DNA of 64,000 nt from Anaerocolumna sp. AGMB13020 (lineage in GTDB: Bacteria > Bacillota > Clostridia > Lachnospirales > Lachnospiraceae). Below are positions 26,531 to 35,303 of this stretch, piece by piece. The first letter of the stretch is position 1. Each line of letters opens with the position of its first letter. The position numbers were made by a program, and so were the translations under genes. The notes under the pieces were generated by a model, which had not been told where the DNA came from, did no database searches, and saw only the letters and a program-made list of their open reading frames with translations. The stretch covers positions 496,001-560,000 of the forward strand of contig NZ_CP136910.1 of the NCBI RefSeq assembly GCF_033100115.1, written 5' to 3'.

Positions 26531-27685
26531 TTATATAACTTCCTTTTTCTTACACCCTACAAAAATCATATAACTAATATAAAATGCCGCCATACTAATG
26601 GGCAGTATCATAATCGATAGCTGTAGTCCATAAATATCCACCAATTTTCCAAATGCCATATTAAAAGCAATATCGAATAAAGTAGCAAGACTGATAACAG
26701 CCCCGGTTGCTGTAGCTATCCTGTCTTCCTCGTAAAAAAGCCGTATCATAAGTACCAGAGTAGGGTAAAGAATCGATATCCCAAGGCCAGACAAGCTTAA
26801 TAGTATAATTCCCGGCTTGCCTGCCAGAATCCCGGTTATATAACCTACGGTACCCACTCCTCCAAATACTGTAATACTTTTCTTCACGCCTAATTTTTGT
26901 ACAACCGGCGCAAATACTAGCCTTCCCAGGGTAATCCCCCCAAAAAACAAAGACAGATACTTAGAAGCCTGCCCGGAGGATAATGCCAGCTCATTCATTC
27001 CATAAAGCAGCAGCCAGTTAAGTATTCCATGTTCTGCGATAAAATAGAAGCCAAAAATCAAGGTCAGGCTCCAAAAAATCGGTGCTACCAAAATGTCCTG
27101 ATAAGATACTTTCTTCCTATCTTCCTGCCTGACCTCCGGAATATCCGCAAGCAGCAGAAAAATCAACCCAACCACTGCAAGCACAGCAAGAAACAGATTC
27201 ATTCCTTGCCAGGAAGCGTACCTCTCTGGAAGCTTTCCGCCTAAATTCTGGCTGGTACTGGTACCAACTCCCTGAAGAAAGAAAAGAATATTTACTATTA
27301 TCCCCGGCGAAGCTGCAAAAACCGCCGGTACCAGAATATTTATAGTAGTATTAATAAGAGTAGAGGCTCCCATACAGAAAAACATACCAATTAGTAAGAG
27401 CACATAACTATCAGTTAAGATAAACAAAGCAGCTCCGCATATCCATATACTTATTACTGCCAGCAATGCCTTTTTCTTATGATACCTGTCAAGGAAAGCT
27501 CCTCCAAAAAACAGAAATATAAGATTCCCCAGGTAACTTACGGTAATTATCAAGGATATCTGAAATGCGGACAGTTCAAAATGTTCACGAAACATTACCG
27601 CAAAGATTCCTCGCAGGCTGTCACTTGCCCCCATTACAATCATAATTATCATAAAGCTGATAAATACGACAGCTTTTTTTCTCAT
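26531..27685 (-). CDS. MFS transporter, probable sugar/oligosaccharide carrier
   Basis: A 384-residue protein with about 12 membrane segments and the MFS loop motif FLDRYHKKKALL between segments 2 and 3. Its ATG overlaps the stop of the GH105 gene (ATGA), so the two are translationally coupled. The context suggests uptake of an unsaturated uronic-acid-containing oligosaccharide that GH105 then cleaves; this is inference, as the sequence alone does not give the substrate. Confidence 0.8.
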   Translation of the reverse strand: MRKKAVVFISFMIIMIVMGASDSLRGIFAVMFREHFELSAFQISLIITVSYLGNLIFLFFGGAFLDRYHKKKALLAVISIWICGAALFILTDSYVLLLIGMFFCMGASTLINTTINILVPAVFAASPGIIVNILFFLQGVGTSTSQNLGGKLPERYASWQGMNLFLAVLAVVGLIFLLLADIPEVRQEDRKKVSYQDILVAPIFWSLTLIFGFYFIAEHGILNWLLLYGMNELALSSGQASKYLSLFFGGITLGRLVFAPVVQKLGVKKSITVFGGVGTVGYITGILAGKPGIILLSLSGLGISILYPTLVLMIRLFYEEDRIATATGAVISLATLFDIAFNMAFGKLVDIYGLQLSIMILPISMAAFYISYMIFVGCKKKEVI

Positions 27686-28800
27686 AGCTTTGCAGTTCCA
27701 TCCCTTCCCAAATCTTCTGTTATTTCCAACAGAAAAAGGATAGCCAGTGCCTGTCCATAGGGCATGGAGCGGATTGCTATTTCTTTATAGAACTGTTTAT
27801 TTTCTCTTCCCATGGCAGTTCCATAGGAGACCTGGTTCACCATACCCTCTCCGGTAATATTTGAAAGAATGGGCTCCAAGGCCTTGTATGCACATTTTTT
27901 ATAGCTATTGTCAATAAGCCCAAGGTGTGCTGCCTTTAAGATTCCATAAGCAAAACCACAGGTTGCACTGGACTCTGTATACGAGGTATTATCATCTATT
28001 AAGGTATGCCACATACCGCTTGTTCCCTGGTATTTTTCCAAAGCCTCTACCTGTGCTTTTAATGCCTCCAGAAGAAATCGCTGTATACTGCTTTCGCAAT
28101 TCACCATATTTAAAAATTCAGGTATTGCGATTGTCACCCAGCAATTCCCCCTACCCCACAAGGCTTCCGCAAAATTATGGTTTCCATGAAAGGTCCAGCC
28201 ATGATACCATAAACCTGTCTTTTTATCAGTAAGATACTTTACATGTATTAAAAACTGATATTTGGCTTCTTCTATATATTCAGGTTTATTTAATATTCTT
28301 CCATAATTGGCAAGAAAAAGCACTGTCATAACAAGCGTATCATCCCAGAGCTCCTGATTATTTAAGGTATCAGAGGTAATATGCTGAAAACCTCCTTCTT
28401 TGGTTTTCGGCAACCCCTTCATTATCCATTCAGCCCATTCAGCACAGACTGCATGGAACACAGGATTCCCCGTGTACTCGGCTGCATAAGACAAAGTCAG
28501 CATCGGGGCACAGGTATTAATATTTTTAGATGGAAGCCCATTATCAATCTGCTCGTTGTAATATTTGAGAATCAAATCCAGATACTTCTCTTCTCTTGTT
28601 CTTTCAAACAGCTTCCAAAACCCAAAAAGCCCAATGCCCTGTGTCCATTCCCAGTAACGGTACCTCGTAATATCGTCTCCTGCAAGGTTCTTGGATTTCA
28701 TATTTGTCAGAAAATCCGTATCATCCTCATAAAGCACTTTTTGAAAGCTCTCTATCAGCACATTTAATTTTAATTGTATAAATGCATCTTCCTTAAGCAT
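27682..28800 (-). CDS. GH88/GH105 family unsaturated glycuronyl hydrolase
   Basis: A 372-residue (alpha/alpha)6-barrel enzyme. The WDDTLVM segment carries the Asp pair equivalent to the catalytic general acid of YteR-type GH105 enzymes; GLWYHGW and ALWGRGNCWV line the active site in the family. It would remove the 4,5-unsaturated uronic acid left by a polysaccharide lyase. No signal peptide, so it acts in the cytosol on imported sugar. AAAGGAT precedes the ATG. First gene of the GH105-MFS operon; the promoter region has the putative AraC target. Confidence 0.88.
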   Translation of the reverse strand: MLKEDAFIQLKLNVLIESFQKVLYEDDTDFLTNMKSKNLAGDDITRYRYWEWTQGIGLFGFWKLFERTREEKYLDLILKYYNEQIDNGLPSKNINTCAPMLTLSYAAEYTGNPVFHAVCAEWAEWIMKGLPKTKEGGFQHITSDTLNNQELWDDTLVMTVLFLANYGRILNKPEYIEEAKYQFLIHVKYLTDKKTGLWYHGWTFHGNHNFAEALWGRGNCWVTIAIPEFLNMVNCESSIQRFLLEALKAQVEALEKYQGTSGMWHTLIDDNTSYTESSATCGFAYGILKAAHLGLIDNSYKKCAYKALEPILSNITGEGMVNQVSYGTAMGRENKQFYKEIAIRSMPYGQALAILFLLEITEDLGRDGTAKL

Positions 28801-28854
28801 TGTTAGTATCCTTTCATCTGTCTCCTAAATTTATATACTTTGATTGTTAACTTT

Positions 28855-28929
28855 AGTATAGCAAGTAATTGCACCTAAAACTATGCTTCTTTTGCGTATT
28901 TTGCCTTTTATATTGCATTTATTGCTTTT
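28855..28929 (-). promoter_or_regulatory. GH105-MFS promoter with putative AraC target
   Basis: A TATACT -10 box (28855-28860, minus strand) lacks a good -35. Fifty bp further upstream lies TATTGCATTTATTGC (28911-28925), which recurs upstream of the CehA gene. TTGC half-sites at 28892, 28901, 28913 and 28922 are spaced 9, 12 and 9 bp. Confidence 0.55.
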
Positions 28930-28995
28930 GTACAATATACTTATTTCAAGACTTTATAAGTACACCTTAGAATCTATTTGAAAGGAAATGAGCTG

Positions 28996-29910
28996 ATGCT
29001 GTTAGATAATCTGATTCTTTATGAAAAATGCCATCTGGTAGAAATAAATAAACCAGAGGACCCTTTTTTTTATTTCATTGATTACGATGACCGTTCCTAT
29101 AACATTAACATGGAGTTCCAACATTTTCACAGGTTTTATGAGCTTTGTATCTTTCTTGACCAATCCGCAGACCATATCATAGAAGGGGATATATATGACC
29201 TCCAATTCGGTGATATCGTAGCCTTAAGGCCTTCCCGGCTACATAAGACCCAATATCCTCATGGTACACCTAAGAAGCGTCTTATTATTAATTTTAATCT
29301 GCCTATGGAACTTGAGGGCATTGCAGAGGATCTTACCGTTTTATTCTCCCTCTTTGATAAAATCGTTCCTATCTACCGGTTCGAAGGCTCCTATAAAGAA
29401 GACCTCTTTCATACCCTTAATGATATCTTCATACTATCCAAAAAGAAGACCCCCATTAATAATTTACTGATTCATACGAAGTTCATGGAATTCCTGACAA
29501 AGATCTATCTCTATCAGGACCAGAATACCTATGTTGTTCATTCCTCTGCTGATAATCTGATCAACAAAATATACTCTATTACCTCCTATATCCATGAACA
29601 TTACAAAGAATCTTTGTCACTAGAGGTCTTGTCTTCCCGGTTCTATATCAGCAGTTATTACTTGTCGCACCAATTTAAAAAGATTACCGGCTTTACCTTA
29701 AACAACTATATCCAGATGACTAGAATAAGAACTGCCCAGCAGCTGCTTCTGTCTACCGATACCAGGATAACAGATATTTCAGAATCCTGTGGCTTTTCCA
29801 GCTTCTCCCAGTTCAATCGCACTTTTCGAAAATACTGTGGTCTTTCACCCTCAAAGTATCGAACGGACAAGGATGCAAAGGCTATGGTTTCTTTTCGTAT
29901 AACAGAATAA
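28996..29910 (+). CDS. AraC family transcriptional regulator
   Basis: A 304-residue regulator. The N-terminal half is a cupin-type sensor (EFQHFHRFYELCIFLD, DIYDLQFGDIVALRP) and the C-terminal about 100 residues are the paired AraC helix-turn-helix (SRFYISSYYLSHQFKKITG and ITDISESCGFSSFSQFNRTF). The ATG at 28996 follows AAAGGA; an upstream TTG has no ribosome site. It is divergent from GH105-MFS and is the obvious activator for the cluster, sensing an oligosaccharide or its breakdown product (inference). Confidence 0.92.
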   Translation: MLLDNLILYEKCHLVEINKPEDPFFYFIDYDDRSYNINMEFQHFHRFYELCIFLDQSADHIIEGDIYDLQFGDIVALRPSRLHKTQYPHGTPKKRLIINFNLPMELEGIAEDLTVLFSLFDKIVPIYRFEGSYKEDLFHTLNDIFILSKKKTPINNLLIHTKFMEFLTKIYLYQDQNTYVVHSSADNLINKIYSITSYIHEHYKESLSLEVLSSRFYISSYYLSHQFKKITGFTLNNYIQMTRIRTAQQLLLSTDTRITDISESCGFSSFSQFNRTFRKYCGLSPSKYRTDKDAKAMVSFRITE

Positions 29911-30031
29911 GTCTTGTTGTTTAAAGGTATAAAAAAGGTTGTTCACAAGGGGATGGAGATATGTAACCGGCCAATGACTCATGCCATCCGGCAGCCATAA
30001 TACAGCATTCTCTGTTTTGCCAAACTCCTGT

Positions 30032-31696
30032 TTAAAGAATTTCTTTCCTTAAAGTATCCTTATTTTTTAATGTAAGTGTGACGGTTTTTTCGCAGGGTGT
30101 ATATTCATTCAGATATATGGTAAAACCTTCTGTATTTACTTCTTCCCCTGAGTAATGCCCTTTAAAACTATGGCTGCCAAAACCCGGTCCAAGTATAAAC
30201 TGTCTTCCGTTATACTCTATCTCCAGATATCCTGACTTCAAAATCATATCGGCACCCTTTTCTGCCTTCATATACATTGTTTCATTTTCCAATATGGCAC
30301 CTGAAGGTATGCAGATTTCCAGTCTTAAGGGCAGACCTTCCAAGCCTTCTGCCCGCATCCCAAACTCCAGGCCTTCTGATAATTCCCTTATGGTTACTGT
30401 AATCTTAATTTCACTGTTTTTTAATATCTCTCTTTTTGTGTGATCCATTTTCCACCAGTCACTGGTACCGGAGTAATTTTTAAATGGCTGGTAATAAGAA
30501 CCTTCAGCCACTGCAGTCAGAATAAATTCCTTCTCCTTTACCGCAAGATTTTGGGGTATAAAGTTTCTGACAGACCCATAACTTTCACCTATTTTAACAT
30601 AGATTTGCGTATCTCCTGCTTTCATAAATAAGAAGGTGCTTTTATTGTTAATTATGGTATAAGCGAACTTTTCTGTCTTTACCCTCATAACACCTGCATC
30701 CTGATAGAATTTACGATATTCTGTAAGAAAGCCATAATCTTTGAACTGATAATTCATCATCGCATCATGAAGCATCAGTATATGAAGGCAATCAGGAGCG
30801 AGTCCTCCTCGTTCCATATTATCTCTGATTAGTTTATGGGCAGCTCCATCAAAACTTTGGTCGTAAGTTAGGCTGGTCATATAAAGGTATTGGTAAAAAT
30901 ATTTATCCGCATAATCAGACCTTCCCTGATCCTGTCTGGTGGAATTCTGTGTAAATATAGTATCGTCCGGATCTATGTAGGTTAACATCATATGAAGATT
31001 TCTTATGGCATATCCCAGGTATTTTTCTTCCCCGGTTTCTTCATACATGGCTATCATTGCATTGTTAACGACTGCATTGTAATTCCCCGTAGAACGCTCT
31101 GCATATTCTCCGTCTTCGTTGCCATCAATTCCTTCTGCAAGGTACTCACTGGCTCTGGTTCTATACCTTTCAGCTTTTAAAGGCTCCTCCGTCAGTCCCA
31201 CTCCCTGAAGCAAGGCTGCACATATTGCCCACCTGTGGTTTGGTGTATGAAAACCGCCTGAGACGATGGTGTCCAATGCTTTCGTTAATACAGTGAAATA
31301 TTTATCTTTTAGAATTTTTGTACTGTTATTCTTATCGTATTGTAATAGAATTCGATATGCTGCAATAAGCCTTTTAAAGCAAAAAGCGGTATCTGCAGCA
31401 GATTTGAAATTGCAGGAGGGGTAATCGAATCCCCCATCTTCCCTCTGACAGTTAATAACGAAATCCATGGCCAGATTTACAGCCTTTAGCAATTCTTCAT
31501 TGTGATAATACTTACTGTCCGTATTAAAATATACCGATATTGCAGTGGTCAGCACATATATCGTCGGCTTTGCTTCAATGATATCTCCCTGAAGCCCCCC
31601 AAAATCAGGTCTTCCTGAAGCCTTTACCTGATTTCTCAGAAAATCTGATACTCTTTTATCCGCTGACCGGACAATATGCCTCTTATATCTCTCCAT
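30032..31696 (-). CDS. Uncharacterised toroid/sandwich protein, putative polysaccharide lyase
   Basis: A 554-residue protein without signal peptide. The first about 330 residues are alpha-helical with repeated aromatic motifs (VINCQREDGGFDYPS, GFHTPNHRWAICAALLQ), as in (alpha/alpha) toroids; the rest is beta-rich with a final GFGSHSFKGHY segment, like the sandwich of heparinase- or hyaluronate-lyase-type enzymes. The NHRW motif and cluster context favour a lyase or lyase-like hydrolase, but I cannot assign a CAZy family. It is in line with CehA upstream and probably cotranscribed, though 367 bp with a minisatellite lie between. Confidence 0.5.
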   Translation of the reverse strand: MERYKRHIVRSADKRVSDFLRNQVKASGRPDFGGLQGDIIEAKPTIYVLTTAISVYFNTDSKYYHNEELLKAVNLAMDFVINCQREDGGFDYPSCNFKSAADTAFCFKRLIAAYRILLQYDKNNSTKILKDKYFTVLTKALDTIVSGGFHTPNHRWAICAALLQGVGLTEEPLKAERYRTRASEYLAEGIDGNEDGEYAERSTGNYNAVVNNAMIAMYEETGEEKYLGYAIRNLHMMLTYIDPDDTIFTQNSTRQDQGRSDYADKYFYQYLYMTSLTYDQSFDGAAHKLIRDNMERGGLAPDCLHILMLHDAMMNYQFKDYGFLTEYRKFYQDAGVMRVKTEKFAYTIINNKSTFLFMKAGDTQIYVKIGESYGSVRNFIPQNLAVKEKEFILTAVAEGSYYQPFKNYSGTSDWWKMDHTKREILKNSEIKITVTIRELSEGLEFGMRAEGLEGLPLRLEICIPSGAILENETMYMKAEKGADMILKSGYLEIEYNGRQFILGPGFGSHSFKGHYSGEEVNTEGFTIYLNEYTPCEKTVTLTLKNKDTLRKEIL

Positions 31697-31719
31697 TATA
31701 ACACTCTCCTAAACCCGCG

Positions 31720-31880
31720 TATCTTCTTATTCTTTCTATCTGTTTACTCTTTCTATTGTTTACTCTATCTATTGTTTACTCTTTCTACCTGCTTGCTCTT
31801 TCTATTAGCTTACTCTTTCTACTGGCTTACTCTTTCTATTAGCTTACTATTTCTACTGGCTTACTCTTTCTATTAGCTTA
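31720..31880. repeat. 16-17-bp minisatellite upstream of the 554-residue gene
   Basis: About nine tandem units of the type TTACTCTTTCTATTAGC, the first four 16 bp and later ones 17 bp long. It lies between the lyase-like gene and the small frame at 31949-32059. Confidence 0.85.
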
Positions 31881-31948
31881 TCAATTCTCCCGTGTATGGA
31901 ATCAAATAATTGCTGCTAAGGCATCAGAAGGTCATCCATATTCTTGTC

Positions 31949-32059
31949 CTAAAATTCCAAAGTGGGTATGAATCCATCATATTCTCTGATAAAGTTTTCT
32001 GCCATTGCGTTTAATTTCGCGTCTGTTTCTCTATTATTCTGGTACATTATCTTTATCAA
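31949..32059 (-). CDS. Small open frame after CehA, possible gene remnant
   Basis: A 36-residue frame starting with TTG right after the CehA stop; the ribosome site GAGGAGG lies in the last CehA codons, nine bases upstream. The translation ends AENFIREYDGFIPTLEF, which looks protein-like rather than random. It may be a coupled small protein, or the surviving end of a gene lost during rearrangement around the adjacent minisatellite. No family recognised. Confidence 0.3.
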   Translation of the reverse strand: MIKIMYQNNRETDAKLNAMAENFIREYDGFIPTLEF

Positions 32060-32063
32060 GTCC

Positions 32064-33716
32064 TTATACCTCCTCAGCCCGCTTTATGAAAATAGGGTTT
32101 GTTATTGCCATATTGGTACAATCACTTTCTGCCTGAATAACAATCCAGCGGACCTCCTCCAGGGAATAATGAAAAAGTGTAAAGCTGTAATCAAAACAAC
32201 CATTAATGCATCTCGTTTCCTCTAAGGATATAACTTCTTTTATATTATTGTTTTTATAAAGATTTATCCGTTCTAAAGGACGGTTTGCCAGAAGCTTAAG
32301 GTTTATATCGGCAATTTTATTATGTAAAATATACGTATTGCCGGGATAGGTCCCATCAATATCCGGTATCAGAACAGGTCCATTAGTAAGATAACTCCTC
32401 CCTTTTCTTAGACTGTCAAGTATTCTGAATCCGTTTTTCTCACCACTCAGATAAGTATAAGTTCTGACTCCTCCACTGCCAAGATTACATTTAACCCATT
32501 TTTCAAATACCATCAGTTCTTTCTCGCAAAGACTGAGAAAACTCTCTGACAGGGAAAGTATACCCTCTGGCAGTTTAAGTCTGCCATCTCGTATAAGGTT
32601 CTCCAGCCATCTTATTTTGCCGTATAGTTGAACGTAATCATTGGCTAAAATATTGTGAGTGTCACTGCCTGCTGTAGCTGGCAGATAGATACCTTGCTCC
32701 AACAATTCCAACCAGAAACGAAAGGCCTTATGATTGGTCGTTCCCGGATACATTGGATTGGAGCCGTTCCAAATTTCCATCGTATCAAAGGTGGTAATAA
32801 TATCATTAAAAGCAGGGTTCCAGCTAATGGCTCTGCTGTGGTCTCTCGGATGATTAATCTGCGCCAGCCCTCCTGCTTCTCTGATACTATCTGTTATCCG
32901 GATAAATTCTTCTCTCAGGTAAGTATCATTCCTATGTTTATCATCCGGTATTTGATATATCATATCTTCTTTAACACCCAATGACATTACATGACCATTT
33001 GAAGTAGATATCTCCTTTGAAATCAGCGGTGTGAACTCCTCCGTTCCAGTTCGCTCCCACTCTGTATGATTTAATGTATTATGATGGTCACTTAAAGCCC
33101 CAAAGGTCAGTCCTAAAGCTCTCATTGAGTGCGACACCTCCATAGGACTTTCCACTACAGGATCGGTTCCGCCGTAAACCGGGCTGCTGTATATACTGTG
33201 ATGATGCAAATCACCGCAGTACCAACCCTTTTCTTTTAAATTAACAATAGATTCCAGCTTTTGAAGTACTTGCGTGGTTCTCCCCGTTTCTATAACAAGT
33301 TTCTGCCAATAGACAGGATATTCAGAACCTCTTGTGATTTCCAGATGGTATTGTCCGGCGGGGTAGCTCTTCTCCAATATTCCCTGCTCATTGGTCATTT
33401 CCCTGTACATGTGCAATTCACCATTGTCCAGATAGTTATCAGCAGGGGTACCTCCACCCGTTGAAGGAAATAGCTTAACCTGACAAAGGAGCCCTTCTCC
33501 TTGTTCCCCTACTGCTTTTAGCTTTAGGATTCCTATCTCTTTATTTCCTGGCTTTTCCTCATAATTATAACCACTATATACAGCAAACTCTTCCAACCAT
33601 AAAATTAATTCCGTAAATTTACTGCTGTTCAACTCCTTGGCCTGAAAACCCTTATTATTGACAGTGCTCCAGGCCATGTCTGCTAAGATTGAAAAGAATT
33701 TTGATTCCTTTGACAT
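32064..33716 (-). CDS. CehA/McbA family metallohydrolase (PHP domain)
   Basis: A 550-residue cytosolic protein. After an N-terminal beta-rich region (about residues 1-160), a PHP-type metal site is seen: CGDLHHHSIYSS, LSDHHNTLNH, AQINHPRDHSR and AGSDTHN supply the usual His/Asp ligands. Family members hydrolyse phosphoesters or carbamates; within sugar clusters the natural substrate is unknown. It is the head of the operon with the lyase-like gene. Its promoter carries the same 15-bp motif as the GH105 promoter. Confidence 0.85.
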   Translation of the reverse strand: MSKESKFFSILADMAWSTVNNKGFQAKELNSSKFTELILWLEEFAVYSGYNYEEKPGNKEIGILKLKAVGEQGEGLLCQVKLFPSTGGGTPADNYLDNGELHMYREMTNEQGILEKSYPAGQYHLEITRGSEYPVYWQKLVIETGRTTQVLQKLESIVNLKEKGWYCGDLHHHSIYSSPVYGGTDPVVESPMEVSHSMRALGLTFGALSDHHNTLNHTEWERTGTEEFTPLISKEISTSNGHVMSLGVKEDMIYQIPDDKHRNDTYLREEFIRITDSIREAGGLAQINHPRDHSRAISWNPAFNDIITTFDTMEIWNGSNPMYPGTTNHKAFRFWLELLEQGIYLPATAGSDTHNILANDYVQLYGKIRWLENLIRDGRLKLPEGILSLSESFLSLCEKELMVFEKWVKCNLGSGGVRTYTYLSGEKNGFRILDSLRKGRSYLTNGPVLIPDIDGTYPGNTYILHNKIADINLKLLANRPLERINLYKNNNIKEVISLEETRCINGCFDYSFTLFHYSLEEVRWIVIQAESDCTNMAITNPIFIKRAEEV

Positions 33717-33812
33717 ACTTTACCTCATTTCTCCCAAAACAATGAGACAGCCTATGCCGCCTCATTTTCAAAAGCAAAACCAACATCCCGTTTCTTGTTC
33801 CTTTACAGTTTG

Positions 33813-33887
33813 ATTATAACAAGCCAGAGTATCCATATCTATGCTTTAATTGCTTTTATTTCAGCTAAATATTGCATTTATTGCATT
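33813..33887 (-). promoter_or_regulatory. CehA promoter with putative AraC target
   Basis: A TATAAT -10 box (33813-33818, minus strand), no good -35, and TATTGCATTTATTGC at 33870-33884, 51 bp upstream of the -10. A further TTGC lies at 33850. The same motif and spacing occur before GH105. The rest of 33717-34087 has no gene and no clear terminator for the upstream ROK gene. Confidence 0.55.
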
Positions 33888-34087
33888 ATGTATGTTTATC
33901 TTGTAACTATTGAATTCTTTGTTACAAGTTCTATATATAATCCTATAGGAGAAAAAACGATTGAAATTAATAAAATGGTATAGCAAAGTTCTCCTGCTAA
34001 CACATTATTAACTCAACCGTTTGTTTATGTATCAATTCAGTTTTATTCTGTACTTATAACTCTCTAATTCAGGCTTGATTATTCCTG

Positions 34088-35053
34088 CTAATGAACGTCA
34101 CAAAGATGTAACATTGCTGCACCAATGAGGCCGGCATCATTATTAAGTGTTGCTGTTACGATTTCCGGCTGCTTTTTGGAGGTCCTGGAGTAGCTTTCTT
34201 TTTTAACGAGCTCTTTTAGCGGTTCAACAAGTACCTCTCCGGCATTGCTGATTCCTCCACCGATACAGATAATATCCGGTTGAAAAATATTAATGATATT
34301 TATTACACCGGCCCCAAGATAGATAATAAAATTCTCAAGTACCTTCTCTGCGGTTGCATCATCTTGCGAAATTCCCTGAAATAACGTCTTGCCTTCAACC
34401 TTGCTTATTTCTCCCTGGCAAAGTTCCCAAAGTACAGATGACTTATTTTCATTCATGGCTTCTCTGGTCTGTTCAACAAGTGCAGTTGCAGATGCATATA
34501 CCTCCAAACACCCTCTGCGTCCGCAGTTGCAGTATTTTCCGTCTGCCTTAATCACCATATGTCCCAGCTCACCTGCAGCATAATTGATACCTTCAAAGAT
34601 TTTCCCATTCAAAATAATGCCACCTCCTACACCAGTTCCGAGAGTAATCATTACCATGGAATCAGAACCTTTGGCTGAGCCAGCAAGATATTCACCCCAG
34701 GCTGCTGCATTGGCGTCATTGTCAAAGAATACTTTCGTCCCCTCAAATGCAACAGTAAGAACCGGTAAGAAAGGTTCGTCACAAAAAGCAAGGTTGTTCG
34801 CAAACTCAATCATACCAGTATCCCAGTTTGCTGTGCCCGGAACACCTACACCAACAGATTCTATATCTGAAAGTTTCAGTTTGTTTCTGAGAAGAATCTG
34901 ATCGGCAAGAGAACGTATATCTGTGATTAGTTCATCCGAGGTACCACCTGCTCTCGTAGGAATACTATCCTTATCCAATAATTTGTACTCTTCATCCACC
35001 AGTCCTACAACCAGATTTGTACCACCCAAATCAATCCCCAAAAAGTATCTCAT
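34088..35053 (-). CDS. glcK: ROK family glucokinase
   Basis: Phosphorylates glucose (or a related hexose) with ATP. A 321-residue ROK kinase: ATP loop GIDLGGTNLVVGLVD, sugar-binding DNDANAAAWGE, the GELGHM segment and the zinc motif CNCGRRGCLE. The ATG at 35053 is nine bases after AGGAGG; an ATG at 35062 directly abuts that site and is rejected. It precedes CehA on the same strand but 370 bp away, so separate transcription is likely. Confidence 0.9.
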   Translation of the reverse strand: MRYFLGIDLGGTNLVVGLVDEEYKLLDKDSIPTRAGGTSDELITDIRSLADQILLRNKLKLSDIESVGVGVPGTANWDTGMIEFANNLAFCDEPFLPVLTVAFEGTKVFFDNDANAAAWGEYLAGSAKGSDSMVMITLGTGVGGGIILNGKIFEGINYAAGELGHMVIKADGKYCNCGRRGCLEVYASATALVEQTREAMNENKSSVLWELCQGEISKVEGKTLFQGISQDDATAEKVLENFIIYLGAGVINIINIFQPDIICIGGGISNAGEVLVEPLKELVKKESYSRTSKKQPEIVTATLNNDAGLIGAAMLHLCDVH

Positions 35054-35170
35054 TCCTTTCATCCTCCTCTATTATGTATTAATTCCAGAAAAGATTAATC
35101 CTTGTGATGATTGCTTTTTATTCGTATTATAATCTTATACAGGCTATGTTATATAAACACAAGCTATCAA

Positions 35171-35250
35171 AAGATAAAAGAAAGACATACATCCTTAGTT
35201 TTTTGACGCACCCTGATTTCTCTGAAGCATCCGGTTATATGTCTTTCTTT
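35171..35250 (-). terminator. Long-loop terminator after the ygiQ-like gene
   Basis: AAAGAAAGACATA and TATGTCTTTCTTT form a perfect 13-bp stem with a 48-nt loop, followed by TTATCTTTTG on the minus strand. It lies 54 bp past the ygiQ stop. Confidence 0.55.
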
Positions 35251-35303
35251 ATGCAATTATTTTATTAAATATAATAAATATCAAAAGCCTGGACTCTGAT
35301 TTT

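Noticed and set aside
31720..31880. CRISPR array
   Set aside because: Units are contiguous 16-17-bp repeats without spacers and no cas genes are present; the same holds for 19713-19815.
35205..35225. Possible fourth MITE end (TTTTTTGACGCACCCTGA) in the loop of the ygiQ terminator
   Set aside because: Resembles the right end of copy 3 over about 15 bp, but no partner end or internal sequence is found; chance similarity cannot be excluded.
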